This document shows positions 43,207 through 52,586 of a stretch of 64,000 nucleotides of DNA, piece by piece (within the stretch, counting starts at the first letter, position 1; each line of letters starts with the position of its first letter). Source of the DNA: Candidatus Protistibacter heckmannii. Lineage in GTDB: Bacteria > Pseudomonadota > Gammaproteobacteria > Burkholderiales > Burkholderiaceae. Below the pieces are notes generated by a model. The model did not search any database and had not been told where the DNA came from. It saw only the letters and a program-made list of their open reading frames with translations. The position numbers and the translations under genes are program-made. The stretch lies in assembly GCA_025050535.1 (NCBI GenBank), contig JALBVF010000003.1, positions 248,001-312,000 of the forward strand. The letters run 5' to 3'.

Positions 43207-44010
43207 ATGACGGAGACGCAGCACCCCACGACGCAGGCAGGCACGGCCTCCCAAAGTCCGTTCCAGGCCTCCAAACGCCGCCGCATCTATCTGATGCGTC
43301 ACGGCAACGTCACCTATTTCGACGGCTCCGGCAAACCCATCCTGCCCGAGACTGTGCCGCTCAACGAAGAAGGTCGCGCCCAGGCCGACGCCGCCGGCCA
43401 AGCCTTCGCCGCGCAGCAGGTTAGCTTCGACAAGGTGATCGTCTCCGGCCTGCCGCGCACGGTGGAAACCGCGCGGCGTGTGCTCGCGCAGATGCGCCAG
43501 GCCGACGCCTCGCTGCCCGACCTGGCCGAGCGCATGGAAATCTGGCCCGAATGGGAAGAGCTGCGCGGCGGCAAGCTTGCGGAGATCGCGCTGCAGTCGC
43601 TGCAGTCGGCCTTCGTCGGCGCCTTTGAAGGTGCGGTCGCCGAGGACAAGCGCTTTCTCAACGGCGAGAGCATCGGCGAATTCCTCGAACGCGTGCTGCC
43701 TCCGGTGCAGCGGCTGCGCGAGGACAAGAGCTGGGACATCGCGCTGATCGTTCTGCACGGTGGCGTCAACTGCGCTCTGCTCTCGCATGCGCTCACCGCC
43801 GGCGTGCGCCTCTTCCTGGGCAATCTGGCGCAGACGCCCTCCTGCATCAACGCCATCGACATAGGCGAGGACCCGCGCGACTGGGTGGTGCGCATGGTCA
43901 ACTACGCGCCGCCCGCGGCCCTGCACACGGGCTCGCGCAAGACCACAATGGAAAGCCTGCTCGAGCAGTATCTCCAATTCCGCAAAGACCTCCGGGGCAT
44001 GCAGCAATGA
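43207..44010 (+). CDS. Histidine phosphatase (phosphoglycerate mutase-like) protein
   Basis: This is a member of the histidine phosphatase superfamily. The RHG motif is LMRHGNVTYF with the phospho-accepting His32. The second conserved His is in LIVLHGGVNCALL, and the phosphate-contact Arg is in SGLPRTVETARRVL. Of the 267 residues, about the first 25 are low-complexity. The substrate is unknown. In related genomes such genes sit with acyl-CoA dehydrogenase and phosphotransferase genes. Its stop overlaps the ATG of the next gene (ATGA), so they were translationally coupled. Unlike its neighbours it is intact. Confidence 0.85.
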   Translation: MTETQHPTTQAGTASQSPFQASKRRRIYLMRHGNVTYFDGSGKPILPETVPLNEEGRAQADAAGQAFAAQQVSFDKVIVSGLPRTVETARRVLAQMRQADASLPDLAERMEIWPEWEELRGGKLAEIALQSLQSAFVGAFEGAVAEDKRFLNGESIGEFLERVLPPVQRLREDKSWDIALIVLHGGVNCALLSHALTAGVRLFLGNLAQTPSCINAIDIGEDPRDWVVRMVNYAPPAALHTGSRKTTMESLLEQYLQFRKDLRGMQQ

Positions 44011-45094
44011 CCGACTTCTCGCCTTTCCAAGGCACGCGCGCCGTCAGCGACGCGCAAAAATTCGACGTCGAGGCGCTCGCCGCCTGGAGGGCTCAGCACG
44101 CCGAAGGCTTCTCCGGCCCGCTCACAGTCGAGCAGTTCAAAGGCGCCAGTCCAATCCGACCTTCAAGCTGATCAAGCCCGGCCAGACCTACGTCATGCGC
44201 GCCAAGCCCGGCCCCAAGGCCAAGCTGCTGCCCTCTGCGCATGCCATCGAACGCGAATTCCGCATACAGAAGACGCTGGGCGGCACCGGTATGCCGGTGG
44301 CGAAGATGTATGCGCTGTGCGAGGACGAATCGGTCATCGGCCGCGCCTTCTACATCATGGAGTGCGTGCAGGGCAGCGTGCTCTGGGAACAGTCGCTGCC
44401 GGGCATGGACAACGCCGAGCGCGCCGCCATCTACGACGAGATGAACCGCGTCATCGCCGCCCTGCACAAGGTCGACGTCAACGCCATCGGCCTGGCCGAC
44501 TACGGCAAGCCCGGCAACCACTTCGCCCGCCAGATCGAACGCTGGAGCAAGAAGCACAAGCTCTCCGAGACCGAGAGAATCCCGGCCATGGACAACCTGA
44601 TCGAATGGCTGCCCGCGCACATGCCCGCCGAGCTCAACGAAGGCGAACAGGCCGCGATGAGCAGCATCGTCCACGGCGACTACCGCCTGGACAATCTGAT
44701 CTTCCATCCAATCGAGCTCAAGGTGCTCGCCATCCTCGACTGGGAGCTGTCCACGCTTGGCCATCCGCTGGCCGACTTCAGCTACCACTGCATGATCTGG
44801 CATATCGCGCCGGGCGAATTCCGCGGCATCGCCGGCGTCGATTTCGTCGGCCTCGGCATTCCACTCGAAGATGACTACATCGCCCGCTACCTGATTCGCA
44901 CCGGCTACCGGATCGCCGGCGACTGGAATTTCTACCTCACCTACAACATGTTCCGCATCGCCGGCATCCTGCAAGGGATCATGAAGCGCGTGGTCGACGG
45001 CACCGCCTCCTCCGCCCAGGCGACCGAGGCCGGCAAGCGCGCAAAGCTGATGGCCGAGCTGGGCTGGAAATACGCGCAGCTTGCCAATCAATAG
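44007..45094 (+). pseudogene. Phosphotransferase (APH/ACAD10-11 kinase-like), frameshifted
   Basis: Relatives resemble aminoglycoside phosphotransferases and the kinase part of ACAD10/11, linked to hydroxyacyl-CoA degradation. The start MTDFSPFQGTRAVSD is ATGA-coupled to the phosphatase gene. Near 44145 one base appears missing in VEQFKGA, and the correct continuation (QSNPTFKLIKPGQTYVMRAK) is in another frame, open to 45094. The kinase motifs there are intact: the Lys in VMRAKPGPKAKLLPSAHAIE, catalytic SIVHGDYRLDNLIF and metal-binding AILDWELSTLGHPLADF. A truncated product from an internal start at 44195 would lack the first part of the N-lobe. Confidence 0.85.
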
Positions 45095-45559
45095 ACAAAC
45101 ACTAGACGACACCAAGACGACAGACCGACAAGGAGACCGCGATGAATTTCGACTACACGCCCAAGGTCAAGGAAATGCAGGCCCGCCTGCTGGCCTTCAT
45201 GGACGAGCACATCTATCCGAACGAGCAGAAGTTCTTCGACGAGATCCAGTCCAACCGCAAGGCCGGCAACCCCTGGGTGCCGCTCAAGACCATCGAGGCG
45301 CTCAAGCCCAAGGCGCGCGCCGCCGGCCTATGGAATCTCTTCCTACGCGCACTCGCCGCGCGCGCCCGAAGGCCTGTCCAACCTGGAATACGCGCCGCTG
45401 TGCGAGATCATGGGCCGCGTGCCCTTCGCCGCCGAAATCTTCAACTGCTCAGTGCCCGACACCGGCAACATGGAAACCATCGAGCACTACGGCACCGAGC
45501 ACCACAAGGACCAGTGGCTCGATCCGCTGCTGCGCAGCGAGATCCGCTCTGCCTTCCTA

Positions 45560-46682
45560 TTGATCCGGCATTAAGAAGTTTTCATGCGGCGTATTTGACG
45601 CGGGGATCCTGGAAGTAGGACTTCACGCGTTCGGAATGGGTTTCGATGAACGCCATATGGTTCTTTGCTGCGGCGTGTAATTTGGCCTTTGTTCTGACGG
45701 GGACTCGTGTGCTGATGACATGTTTCAGGTCGGCGTTGAGTCGCTCATCCAGATTGAGCTCCGGGCTGTAGCTTGGCAGGTAAAAGACTTCGATGTCGGC
45801 TTGGTGCTCGGCAAGCCATGCCTTGACCGGCTTGCAGTGATGCACGCCGAGGTTGTCGAGGATCAGGAACACTTTCTTGCCCGCGCGCTTGCCATCGGCC
45901 ACCAGCGCCTCGAAGAACTCGATGAGCTTCTCGTGGTTAAAGGCACCATCTATGATCATCCAGCTTGCCTTGCCCTGATTGGTCACTGTGGAAATCATCG
46001 ACAGCTTCTGTCGCGTACCTCTAACCGTCATCGTGACCGGGGTTTGCCCTTTGGGAGCATAACTGCGGCCCCGAACATCCGTATTCACCAACGCGGTTTC
46101 GTCACCCCAGTGAATCTCGCCACCTTTGGCCTTGGCACGCTTCTCGATGGCCGGATACTCCTGATCGATCCACTGCTTGACAGCCTCCGGTCGCTGTTCG
46201 TAAGCGCGCTTGATCGGCTTTTTCGGCGTGAAACCCCAGCGCTTGAGGTAGTCTCCGACCGCACGTATTGAGAGTCTGACCGCGTATTCCTGTTCGATGA
46301 ACAGCATGACCGCGCCTCGCGTCCAGAGCGCAGATTCCATCTTCAACTGCTCCGGACGTTTGTCGCAGATCGTGCGCCGGATTGCTTCTTCTTGATCCGC
46401 ATTCAGCCGTCTTCCGTCTCCTTGCGTACGAGCTTGTGGGCGCGGCTTCAGGGTCGCCGCGGCCCCTTCTTCATAGAGATCAATGGCCAGTCGAGCCGCC
46501 GGGTAACTCAGCCCCGTCAACTCCACGATGGCCATGACTCCGTATCCCTTCCGATGCAACCTCACGACCTGCTTTCGCCTCTCGTGAAGCTGCTCCAGTT
46601 TCTGGTATCGAGCGTCTTCTTTTTCTATGCCAATTCAATGCCAGAAATGATAATAAGTTAAATCTTTATATTGCCGCACCAA
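45560..46682 (-). mobile_element. IS630-family insertion sequence, copy B (1123 bp)
   Basis: It has the same length and orientation as copy A and the same end structure (TTGATCCGGCA left; complemented right end TTGGTGCGGCA). It is flanked by TA at 45558-45559 and 46683-46684. It interrupts an acyl-CoA dehydrogenase gene. Confidence 0.94.
45582..46565 (-). CDS. IS630-family DDE transposase (copy B)
   Basis: The domain order is as in copy A: HTH ([20 protein letters not shown]), winged helix, DDE domain. Acidic residues are in [21 protein letters not shown] and [15 protein letters not shown]. By my count it differs from copy A at about 18 of 327 residues, including Pro to Leu next to the last catalytic Glu. 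The frame is intact. The annotated GTG start is conservative, as the frame is open upstream. Confidence 0.92.
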   Translation of the reverse strand: MRLHRKGYGVMAIVELTGLSYPAARLAIDLYEEGAAATLKPRPQARTQGDGRRLNADQEEAIRRTICDKRPEQLKMESALWTRGAVMLFIEQEYAVRLSIRAVGDYLKRWGFTPKKPIKRAYEQRPEAVKQWIDQEYPAIEKRAKAKGGEIHWGDETALVNTDVRGRSYAPKGQTPVTMTVRGTRQKLSMISTVTNQGKASWMIIDGAFNHEKLIEFFEALVADGKRAGKKVFLILDNLGVHHCKPVKAWLAEHQADIEVFYLPSYSPELNLDERLNADLKHVISTRVPVRTKAKLHAAAKNHMAFIETHSERVKSYFQDPRVKYAA

Positions 46683-47590
46683 TAACGACCGAACCGGAAG
46701 TGGCCTCCTCCGACGCCACCAACATCCGCTGCAGCATCCGCCGCGAAGGCGACGAATACGTGATCAACGGCCGCAAGTGGTGGTCCTCCGGCGCCGGCGA
46801 CCCGCGCTGCCAGATCTACATCTTGATGGGCAAGACCAATCCCGACGCCGGCCGCCATGAGCAGCAGTCCATGGTGCTGGTGCCGGCCAACACGCCGGGC
46901 ATCACCGTGGTGCGCCCGCTGACCATGTTCGGCTGGGACGACGCGCCGCATGGCCACATGGAGATCATCCTCAAGGACGTGCGCGTGCCCGCCTCCAACA
47001 TCCTGCTCGGCGAGGGACGCGGCTTCGAGATCGCCCAAGGCCGCCTCGGCCCGGACCGCATCCACCACTGCATGCGCACCATCGGCGTGGCCGAGCGCGC
47101 GCTGGAACTGATGTGCAAGCGCCTGAACACGCGCGTGGCCTTCGGTAAGGAAATCGCCCGCCACTCGATCTGGCACGAGCGCATCGCCGAAGCCCGCTGC
47201 ATGATAGAACAGGCCCGCCTGCTCACACTCAAGGCCACCTACATGATGGATACCGTAGGCAACAAGATCGCCAAGGCCGAGATCGCCATGATCAAGGTCG
47301 TCGCGCCCAACATGGCCTGCCAGATCATCGACTGGGCCATCCAGGCGCACGGCGGCGGCGTCTCCGGCGACTTCCCGCTGGCCTTCGCCTACGCCCACCA
47401 GCGCACCCTGCGCCTGGCCGACGGTCCGGACGAAGTGCACCGTTCGGCCATCGCCAAGCTGGAATTGGCGAAGCACCTTACAATTCCCGGCGAAGTCGAA
47501 ATGCCGGTCGCCCGGGGGAATTCCCCGCGGCGCCCCGCCGCGCATCTGCTCCATCCCTCCCGCGGGCCGGCCAACCCAACGGAGAACTGC

Positions 47591-48278
47591 ATGATCGAAG
47601 CGTATTCCTTGGTCACGCCCAATGGCCACAAAGTCCACATCATGCTGGAGGAATGTGGATTCCGCGAAGGCAAGGACTGGAAGGCCATCCCCGTCAACAT
47701 CGGTTCGGGAGACCAGTTCAAGCCCGAATTCCTGAAAATCAGCCCCAACAACAAGATCCCGGCCATGGTCGATCCCGACGGCCCGGACGGCAAGCCAATC
47801 TCGATCTTCGAATCGGGCGCCATCCTCCTCTACCTCGCCGGCAAGACCGGCAAATTCCTGCCCAAGGACGTGTTCGGAAAATACGAAGCGCTGGAATGGC
47901 TGATGTTCCAGATGGGCGGCGTCGGCCCCATGCTCGGCCAGGCGCACCACTTCCGCATCTACGCACCCGAGAAGATCGAATACGCGATCAACTGCTACTC
48001 CAACGAAGCCAAGCGGCTCTACGGCGTGATCGACAAGCGCCTCTCGGTCTCGCCCCATCTGGCCGGCAAGCAGTACACCATCGCCGAAATCGCCACCTTC
48101 CCCTGGCTGGGAAGCTGGAAGAACTAGGGCATCGAGCTCTCCGACTATCCCCATCTGAAGAAGTGGTTCGAGACCATCGAGGCGCGGCACGCAGATCCTC
48201 ACCGGCCTGCGAAAGCCGCTGCAGGGCGACAAGGAACGCGAGGTTCTGTTCGGCAAGGAACAATACAAGCGCCGCTGA
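47591..48278 (+). pseudogene. YfcG-like glutathione S-transferase, premature stop and frameshift
   Basis: This is a Nu-class/YfcG-type GST, a family with disulfide reductase activity. The start [20 protein letters not shown] has GGAG 7 nt upstream. The thioredoxin-like domain ([20 protein letters not shown] and [15 protein letters not shown]) and most of the helical domain are intact. TAG at 48125-48127 replaces an expected Gln in SWKNxGIELSDYPHLKKWFE. After EARHAD the frame changes, and the tail (TGLRKPLQGDKEREVLFGKE) ends at TGA 48276-48278. The truncated product would miss about the last 50 residues. Confidence 0.87.
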
Positions 48279-48302
48279 CGAGACGCAGCCTCCCGCCAAC
48301 AC

Positions 48303-48345
48303 AGCCCGCTTCGGTCAAGCTATGCGCCGCGAATGCGGGCTGTTT
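48303..48345 (+). terminator. Possible terminator after the GST remnant
   Basis: AGCCCGC and GCGGGCT pair across a 25-nt loop, followed by GTTT, 25 bp after the GST stop. The long loop and weak T-run make it tentative. The rest of 48279-48529 shows no gene. Confidence 0.4.
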
Positions 48346-48529
48346 CATGTATAACGCGAGTCCGCGCACCGTTCGCCACGTCGAACGGGAACCTTGCCGC
48401 TGAGCCGGCCGTCCATTGAAAAGACGCGTCGCCCGACCTGTCGACACCAGCGCCCCCACTACAAGACCCGAAATACGGCGGCGCACTTCCGGCCCGCGCC
48501 CATCCGCGCATCCGCAACCGGAGAACGAC

Positions 48530-49734
48530 ATGGAGACGCTGTTTCCCGCATGGCCTTTTCAGGTCAACGGTGCGCTGCACGTCGCCGCCGCCTTCCTGAT
48601 CGCGGCGCTCGCCGGCGAAGGCTGCATGCGCTGCGTGCGCTTCCTGCGCCTGCCACGCATCTGCGGCTACACCGCTGCCGGCGTGCTGCTAGGCGCCTAC
48701 GGACTGAACTGGATCGGCCCGCGCGACGCGGCCGCCTTGCGCATCCTCATCGAACTCGCGCTCGCCCTGATCCTCTTCGAACTGGGCACGCGCGTGGACC
48801 TGCGCTGGCTGCGCTCAAACCCCTGGATTCTCGCCGCCAGCGTGCTCGAATCGGCGCTGACCTTCTGCGGCGTCTTCGCGGTCCTGCACGTCCTGAAGGC
48901 GACGCCTGGCTTCGCCGCCGCGGCGGCGGCCATCGCCGTGGGCACCTCGCCGGTCATCGTCATGCGGGTGACGGCCGACCTCAAGGCGCGCGGCCAGGTC
49001 ACCGACCGGCTGCTGCTGCACACCGCGCTGAGCGTGCTCTATTCGGTCATCCTTTCCAAGCTGATCCTCGGCGGCATGCACGGCGCCTTCCGCAACGACT
49101 GGCCCGCGGCCGTCGCCCTGCCGCTCTACCTGCTCGGCGGCTCGCTGATCGCGGGCGCCACCATCGCGCTCATCCTACGCCTGCTGCAGGCGATCCTGCG
49201 CCTCACCGAGGACACCAGCGCCGTCGTGCTCATCGGCCTGCTGCTGTGCACGCTGCCCCTGCTCGACACGCTGGGCCTGCCGCCCATGCTCGCGCCGCTG
49301 CTCGCCGGCATGCTGATCCGAAACGCCGAGTCGCGGCCCTATCTCTGCCAATGGAACGCCGGCGCGGCGGGCGCTCTGCTCGTCGTGCTGCTCTTCGTCT
49401 TCACCGGCATGACCCTCACGCGCGAGGCCTTCCCCGCTGTCGGCCTCGCGGCGCTGGCCCTGGTGGGCGCGCGCAGCGTCTCCAAGACCCTCGGCATAGC
49501 CCTGTTCTGCCGCCCCAGCGGCCTGAGCGCGCGCCAGACGCTGGCGCTAGGTGCGGCGCTGATGCCGATGTCCGGCGTCGCCTTCATCCTCGCCGACGAC
49601 ATCCGCGCGGTCTATCTGGAATTTGGCAGCCGCATCGGCGCCATGATCCTGGCCATGGTGTCATCCTCGAATTCTTCGGCCCCGTCGCCGTGCAGCTGGC
49701 CCTGCGTTTCGGCAGGGAAGTCAAGGAGAGCTGA
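48530..49734 (+). pseudogene. CPA2-type cation:proton antiporter, C-terminal frameshift
   Basis: This is an inner-membrane Na+/K+:H+ antiporter-like protein. The start [14 protein letters not shown] has GGAG 7 nt upstream. About ten membrane spans follow from residue 15 to 375, with family features [60 protein letters not shown] and [16 protein letters not shown]. Near 49658 (after MILAM) one base is missing. The ancestral tail [20 protein letters not shown] then VKES is in another frame, ending at TGA 49732-49734. In the current frame the protein misses this last helix and reads on into ybdK. It could be partly functional. Confidence 0.8.
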
Positions 49735-49738
49735 CACC

Positions 49739-50845
49739 ATGCCGCTCGAACCCTTCGCCGCCTCCCGGCCCATGACCATGGGCATCGAACTCGAACGGCA
49801 GCTCGTCGATCCGCACGATCACGACCTGCGCGCCGCCGCGCCAGACCTGCTGCGCGAGCTCGAGAAAAAGAACAGCCCCTACGACGTCAAGCCCGAGATG
49901 ACCATGAGCATGATCGAGATCGCCACCGGCATCTTCGAGGATCATGCCAACGCGCTCAGCCAGTTGCAGGCCATCCGCGACGCCATGCTCGCCGAAGCCG
50001 ACCGCCTGAATGTGGGCATCTTCGGCGGCGGCATCCACAGCTTCCAGAAGTGGCGCGAGCGCGAGATCTTCGATAAGGCGCGCTTCAACTATCTCTCCGA
50101 ACTCTACGGCTACCTCGCCAAGAAATTCACCATCTTCGGCCAGCACGTGCACATCGGCCGCCCCGATCCCGACACCGTTCTCTACCTGCTGCACGGCCTC
50201 TCGCGCTACATCCCGCACTTCATTACCCTGAGCGCCTCCTCGCCCTTCGTGCAAGGCGCGGACACAGGCTTCCAGTCCGCGCGGCTCAATTCCGTCTTCG
50301 CCTTTCCGCTCAGCGGGCGCTCGCCCTTCGTCGAGTCATGGACCGACTTCGAGCGCTATTTCGAGAAGATGACCGCCACCGGCGTGGTGCGTGGCATGAA
50401 GGATTTCTATTGGGACATCCGGCCCAAGCCGGAATACGGCACGGTGGAAGTGCGCGTGATGAACACGCCCCTGTCGGTGAGCCGCGCCGCCGCGCTCGCG
50501 GCCTATGTGCAATGCGTGGAGCGCCACCTGATGACCGAGCGGCCCTTCCGCCCGGCCGAGGACGACTACCTCGTCTACACCTTCAACCGCTTCCAGGCCT
50601 GCCGCTTCGGCTACCGCGGCATCTACGTCGATCCTCGCGGCCACGAGCACCGCTCGCTCGGCGGCGACATCCTCGCCATGCTCGACCGCGTGCGCGAACA
50701 TGCCCGCGACCTGGGCGCACAGGATGCCTGCGGATTTCTGCGGGAAAGCGTCGCCGTCGGCCTCAGCGAGGCCGACTCCCTGCGCGCCTTCAGGGAGGCC
50801 GAGAAGGCCTTCCCGGCCATGGTGCAGTTCCAGTGCGACAGTTGA
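49739..50845 (+). CDS. ybdK: Carboxylate-amine ligase YbdK (GCS2 family)
   Basis: This is an ATP-grasp-like enzyme of the glutamate-cysteine ligase 2 family. E. coli YbdK has weak gamma-glutamylcysteine synthetase activity, and the true substrate is uncertain. The start [20 protein letters not shown] lies 4 bp after the ancestral antiporter stop with AAGGAG about 12 nt upstream. The 368-residue product contains [51 protein letters not shown] and [14 protein letters not shown], the expected family segments. It overlaps by 56 bp with the run-on end of the convergent MaoC gene. It is intact amid broken genes. Confidence 0.9.
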   Translation: MPLEPFAASRPMTMGIELERQLVDPHDHDLRAAAPDLLRELEKKNSPYDVKPEMTMSMIEIATGIFEDHANALSQLQAIRDAMLAEADRLNVGIFGGGIHSFQKWREREIFDKARFNYLSELYGYLAKKFTIFGQHVHIGRPDPDTVLYLLHGLSRYIPHFITLSASSPFVQGADTGFQSARLNSVFAFPLSGRSPFVESWTDFERYFEKMTATGVVRGMKDFYWDIRPKPEYGTVEVRVMNTPLSVSRAAALAAYVQCVERHLMTERPFRPAEDDYLVYTFNRFQACRFGYRGIYVDPRGHEHRSLGGDILAMLDRVREHARDLGAQDACGFLRESVAVGLSEADSLRAFREAEKAFPAMVQFQCDS

Positions 50846-51359
50846 AAGGCTTGAGCGGCCCCCCCTTCCCGAAGAAAGCTAAGGCGTAGCGCCGGCTGAT
50901 CGACTCCGCCACGCAGACCGGCTTGTTGCCGCCTTCGCGCTCGATGCTGACTTCCCAGGTGACTTGGGCACCGTTGCTGACTCCCGCCGGATACGGCACG
51001 GGGAGGTGTTCCACTTCCAGCAGCTTCAGGCGCGTGCGCAGCTTTCTGCCCACCGGCACCGGCGAGGGAAAGCGCACCTTGTTCAGGCCGTAGTTCACGC
51101 CCATCTTCACGTCGGCCATCTTCACCGCCGATGCCATCCGCATCGGCAGCAGCGACAGCGTCAGGAAGCCGTGCGCAACGGGACCGCCGAACGGGGATTC
51201 ACGCTTGGAGCGCTCCACGTCGATATGAATCCACTGATGGTCGCCGGTGGCGTCGGCGAACTTCTGTACCTGCTCCTTCGTGATTTCCGTCCAATCGCTG
51301 ACCGCGACTTCCTGACCCTTCAGAGCCTCGAACTCCGCCAGACTGCCAAACGTACGCAT
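50790..51359 (-). CDS. MaoC-like (R)-hydratase, probable stop-loss extension
   Basis: This is a hot-dog-fold enoyl-CoA hydratase (hydratase 2) family protein. The start [20 protein letters not shown] is at 51359. The active-site motif is [20 protein letters not shown] with Asp and His, then [16 protein letters not shown]. The family normally ends soon after SISRRYA (about residue 159). Here the next codon is TTA (50880-50882), where TGA is plausible, and the frame runs 30 more codons antisense into the ybdK 3' end. The catalytic part is intact, so activity is possible. It lies downstream of two acyl-CoA dehydrogenase genes. Confidence 0.82.
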   Translation of the reverse strand: MRTFGSLAEFEALKGQEVAVSDWTEITKEQVQKFADATGDHQWIHIDVERSKRESPFGGPVAHGFLTLSLLPMRMASAVKMADVKMGVNYGLNKVRFPSPVPVGRKLRTRLKLLEVEHLPVPYPAGVSNGAQVTWEVSIEREGGNKPVCVAESISRRYALAFFGKGGPLKPFNCRTGTAPWPGRPSRPP

Positions 51360-51385
51360 CCGTTTCCTTTCTCTGAGCAAGTGGC

Positions 51386-52555
51386 TTAGGCAGCCTGGGG
51401 CAACTTCGCCTTGGCGGGCGCGGCGGATTCCGTGTCGGTAAAGCCGGGCTGGGAGGCGAAGCGGGCCAGATGGTGGTCCACGTCGCCGAGGGTCACTTCG
51501 ATCATCGCCAGGCGCTTGAACAGATGCGCGGCCGGCAGTTCGTTGGTCACCACCATGCTGCCGTGCAGCTGCACGGCCTGCTGACCGACGTAGCGGCAAT
51601 CCTGGCCGATGCGCACCTTGGCGGCGGAGGCCGCGCGGCGGCGCTTTTCCGGCGTGCCGGTCGCGACCTTCGCGGCGGCCAGATAGACCATCGAGCGGGC
51701 CTGCTCGCCGTGGATGAACATCTCGGTCATGCGGTACTGCAAGGCCTGGAAGCGCGAGATGGGGGTGCCGAACTGCTGGCGGGTCTTGGGGTATTCGACG
51801 GTGGCGGCATTGAGCGCGTCGATCAGGCCGACGGCCGCGGCGCACAGCAGCGCGATGCCATAGTTGGCGGCGGCGTCGATCAGCTCCCAGCCCTTGCCGG
51901 CCGTGCCGACCAGGCTGGCGGCGCCGTCGTCGAAGCGGACGTCGGCCGCTCGCATGCCGTCGTTGTTGCGGTAATCGGTGACGCTCACGCCGGCAGCGTT
52001 GCGGTCCACCAGGAACACGGCCAGACCGTCGGTGTCGGCGTCGCCGCCGGACACGCGGGCCGAGACGATCAGCTTGTCGGACTGGGCGCCGTGGATGACC
52101 ACGTTCTTCTCGCCCTTGAGCTTGTAGCCCTCGCCGGCCTTCTCGGCGCGGGTGCTGACGTGGTTAAGCGAATGGCGCGCCTGGCGCTCACCCAGCACCG
52201 CGGCAAGCTTCACCTCGCCCGTGGCGACCTGCTCAAACACGGCGTCGTGGCCGCCCGCGAGCTTGAGGAATTCCGCGCCAAACACCGTGGCGAAATAAGG
52301 CTCGATCACCAGGCCGCGGCCCAGCTCCTGCATCACCAGCAGCATGTCGACGGCGCTGCCCGAAAATCCGCCATGGGCTTCCGGAATGGGCAGCGCGGTC
52401 AGGCCGAGCTCGGCGATGCCTTCCCAGGCCTGGTCGGATACGCCCTCGGCCGAGGCAACGATCTTCCTGCGTGCCTCGAATCCGTAGTCCTTGTCGCAGA
52501 AGCGGCGCACCGCGTCGGCCAGCTGCTTTTTTTCTTCGCTGAAATTGAAGTCCAT
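51386..52555 (-). CDS. Acyl-CoA dehydrogenase (second of the pair)
   Basis: This is a FAD-dependent acyl-CoA dehydrogenase. The start MDFNFSEEKKQLADAVRRFC at 52555 matches the family; the upstream frame is run-through. The product is 389 residues with an N-terminal helical domain, a mid-domain (LAAVLGERQARHSLNHV and YKLKGEKNVVIHGAQSD) and a C-terminal helical domain (QFGTPISRFQALQYRMTEMF). The usual QLHGGxGxT motif reads QLHGSMVVTNE, a Gly to Ser change at a FAD-contact loop. The frame is open throughout. Such paired genes act on unusual acyl-CoAs (for example steroid or branched side chains), often as heterodimers. Its partner gene is broken, so its function is doubtful. Confidence 0.82.
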   Translation of the reverse strand: MDFNFSEEKKQLADAVRRFCDKDYGFEARRKIVASAEGVSDQAWEGIAELGLTALPIPEAHGGFSGSAVDMLLVMQELGRGLVIEPYFATVFGAEFLKLAGGHDAVFEQVATGEVKLAAVLGERQARHSLNHVSTRAEKAGEGYKLKGEKNVVIHGAQSDKLIVSARVSGGDADTDGLAVFLVDRNAAGVSVTDYRNNDGMRAADVRFDDGAASLVGTAGKGWELIDAAANYGIALLCAAAVGLIDALNAATVEYPKTRQQFGTPISRFQALQYRMTEMFIHGEQARSMVYLAAAKVATGTPEKRRRAASAAKVRIGQDCRYVGQQAVQLHGSMVVTNELPAAHLFKRLAMIEVTLGDVDHHLARFASQPGFTDTESAAPAKAKLPQAA

Positions 52556-52586
52556 GTCTGTCTCCTCGCTTGTCGTGGCTGCCGTC

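Larger units (their letters stand above)
45142..47590 (+). pseudogene. Acyl-CoA dehydrogenase split by IS630 copy B
   Basis: This is a FAD-dependent acyl-CoA dehydrogenase (ACAD10/11-like by context with the phosphotransferase). The start [19 protein letters not shown] has AAGGAG upstream. A one-base shift near 45345 follows GLWNLFL. The restored frame reads [20 protein letters not shown] through [11 protein letters not shown], where the IS inserts at a TA. Removing the IS and one TA gives [18 protein letters not shown] in frame. The distal part (46685 onward) includes [36 protein letters not shown] and [15 protein letters not shown]. The expected stop after EMPVARG is missing, so the frame runs on into the following GST gene. 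Confidence 0.9.

Noticed and set aside
48416-50845. An 809-codon antiporter-ligase protein as an ancient fusion family
   Set aside because: The ancestral antiporter tail and stop ([20 protein letters not shown]) are still visible in the other frame, and ybdK has its own start, so the fusion is a recent frameshift product.
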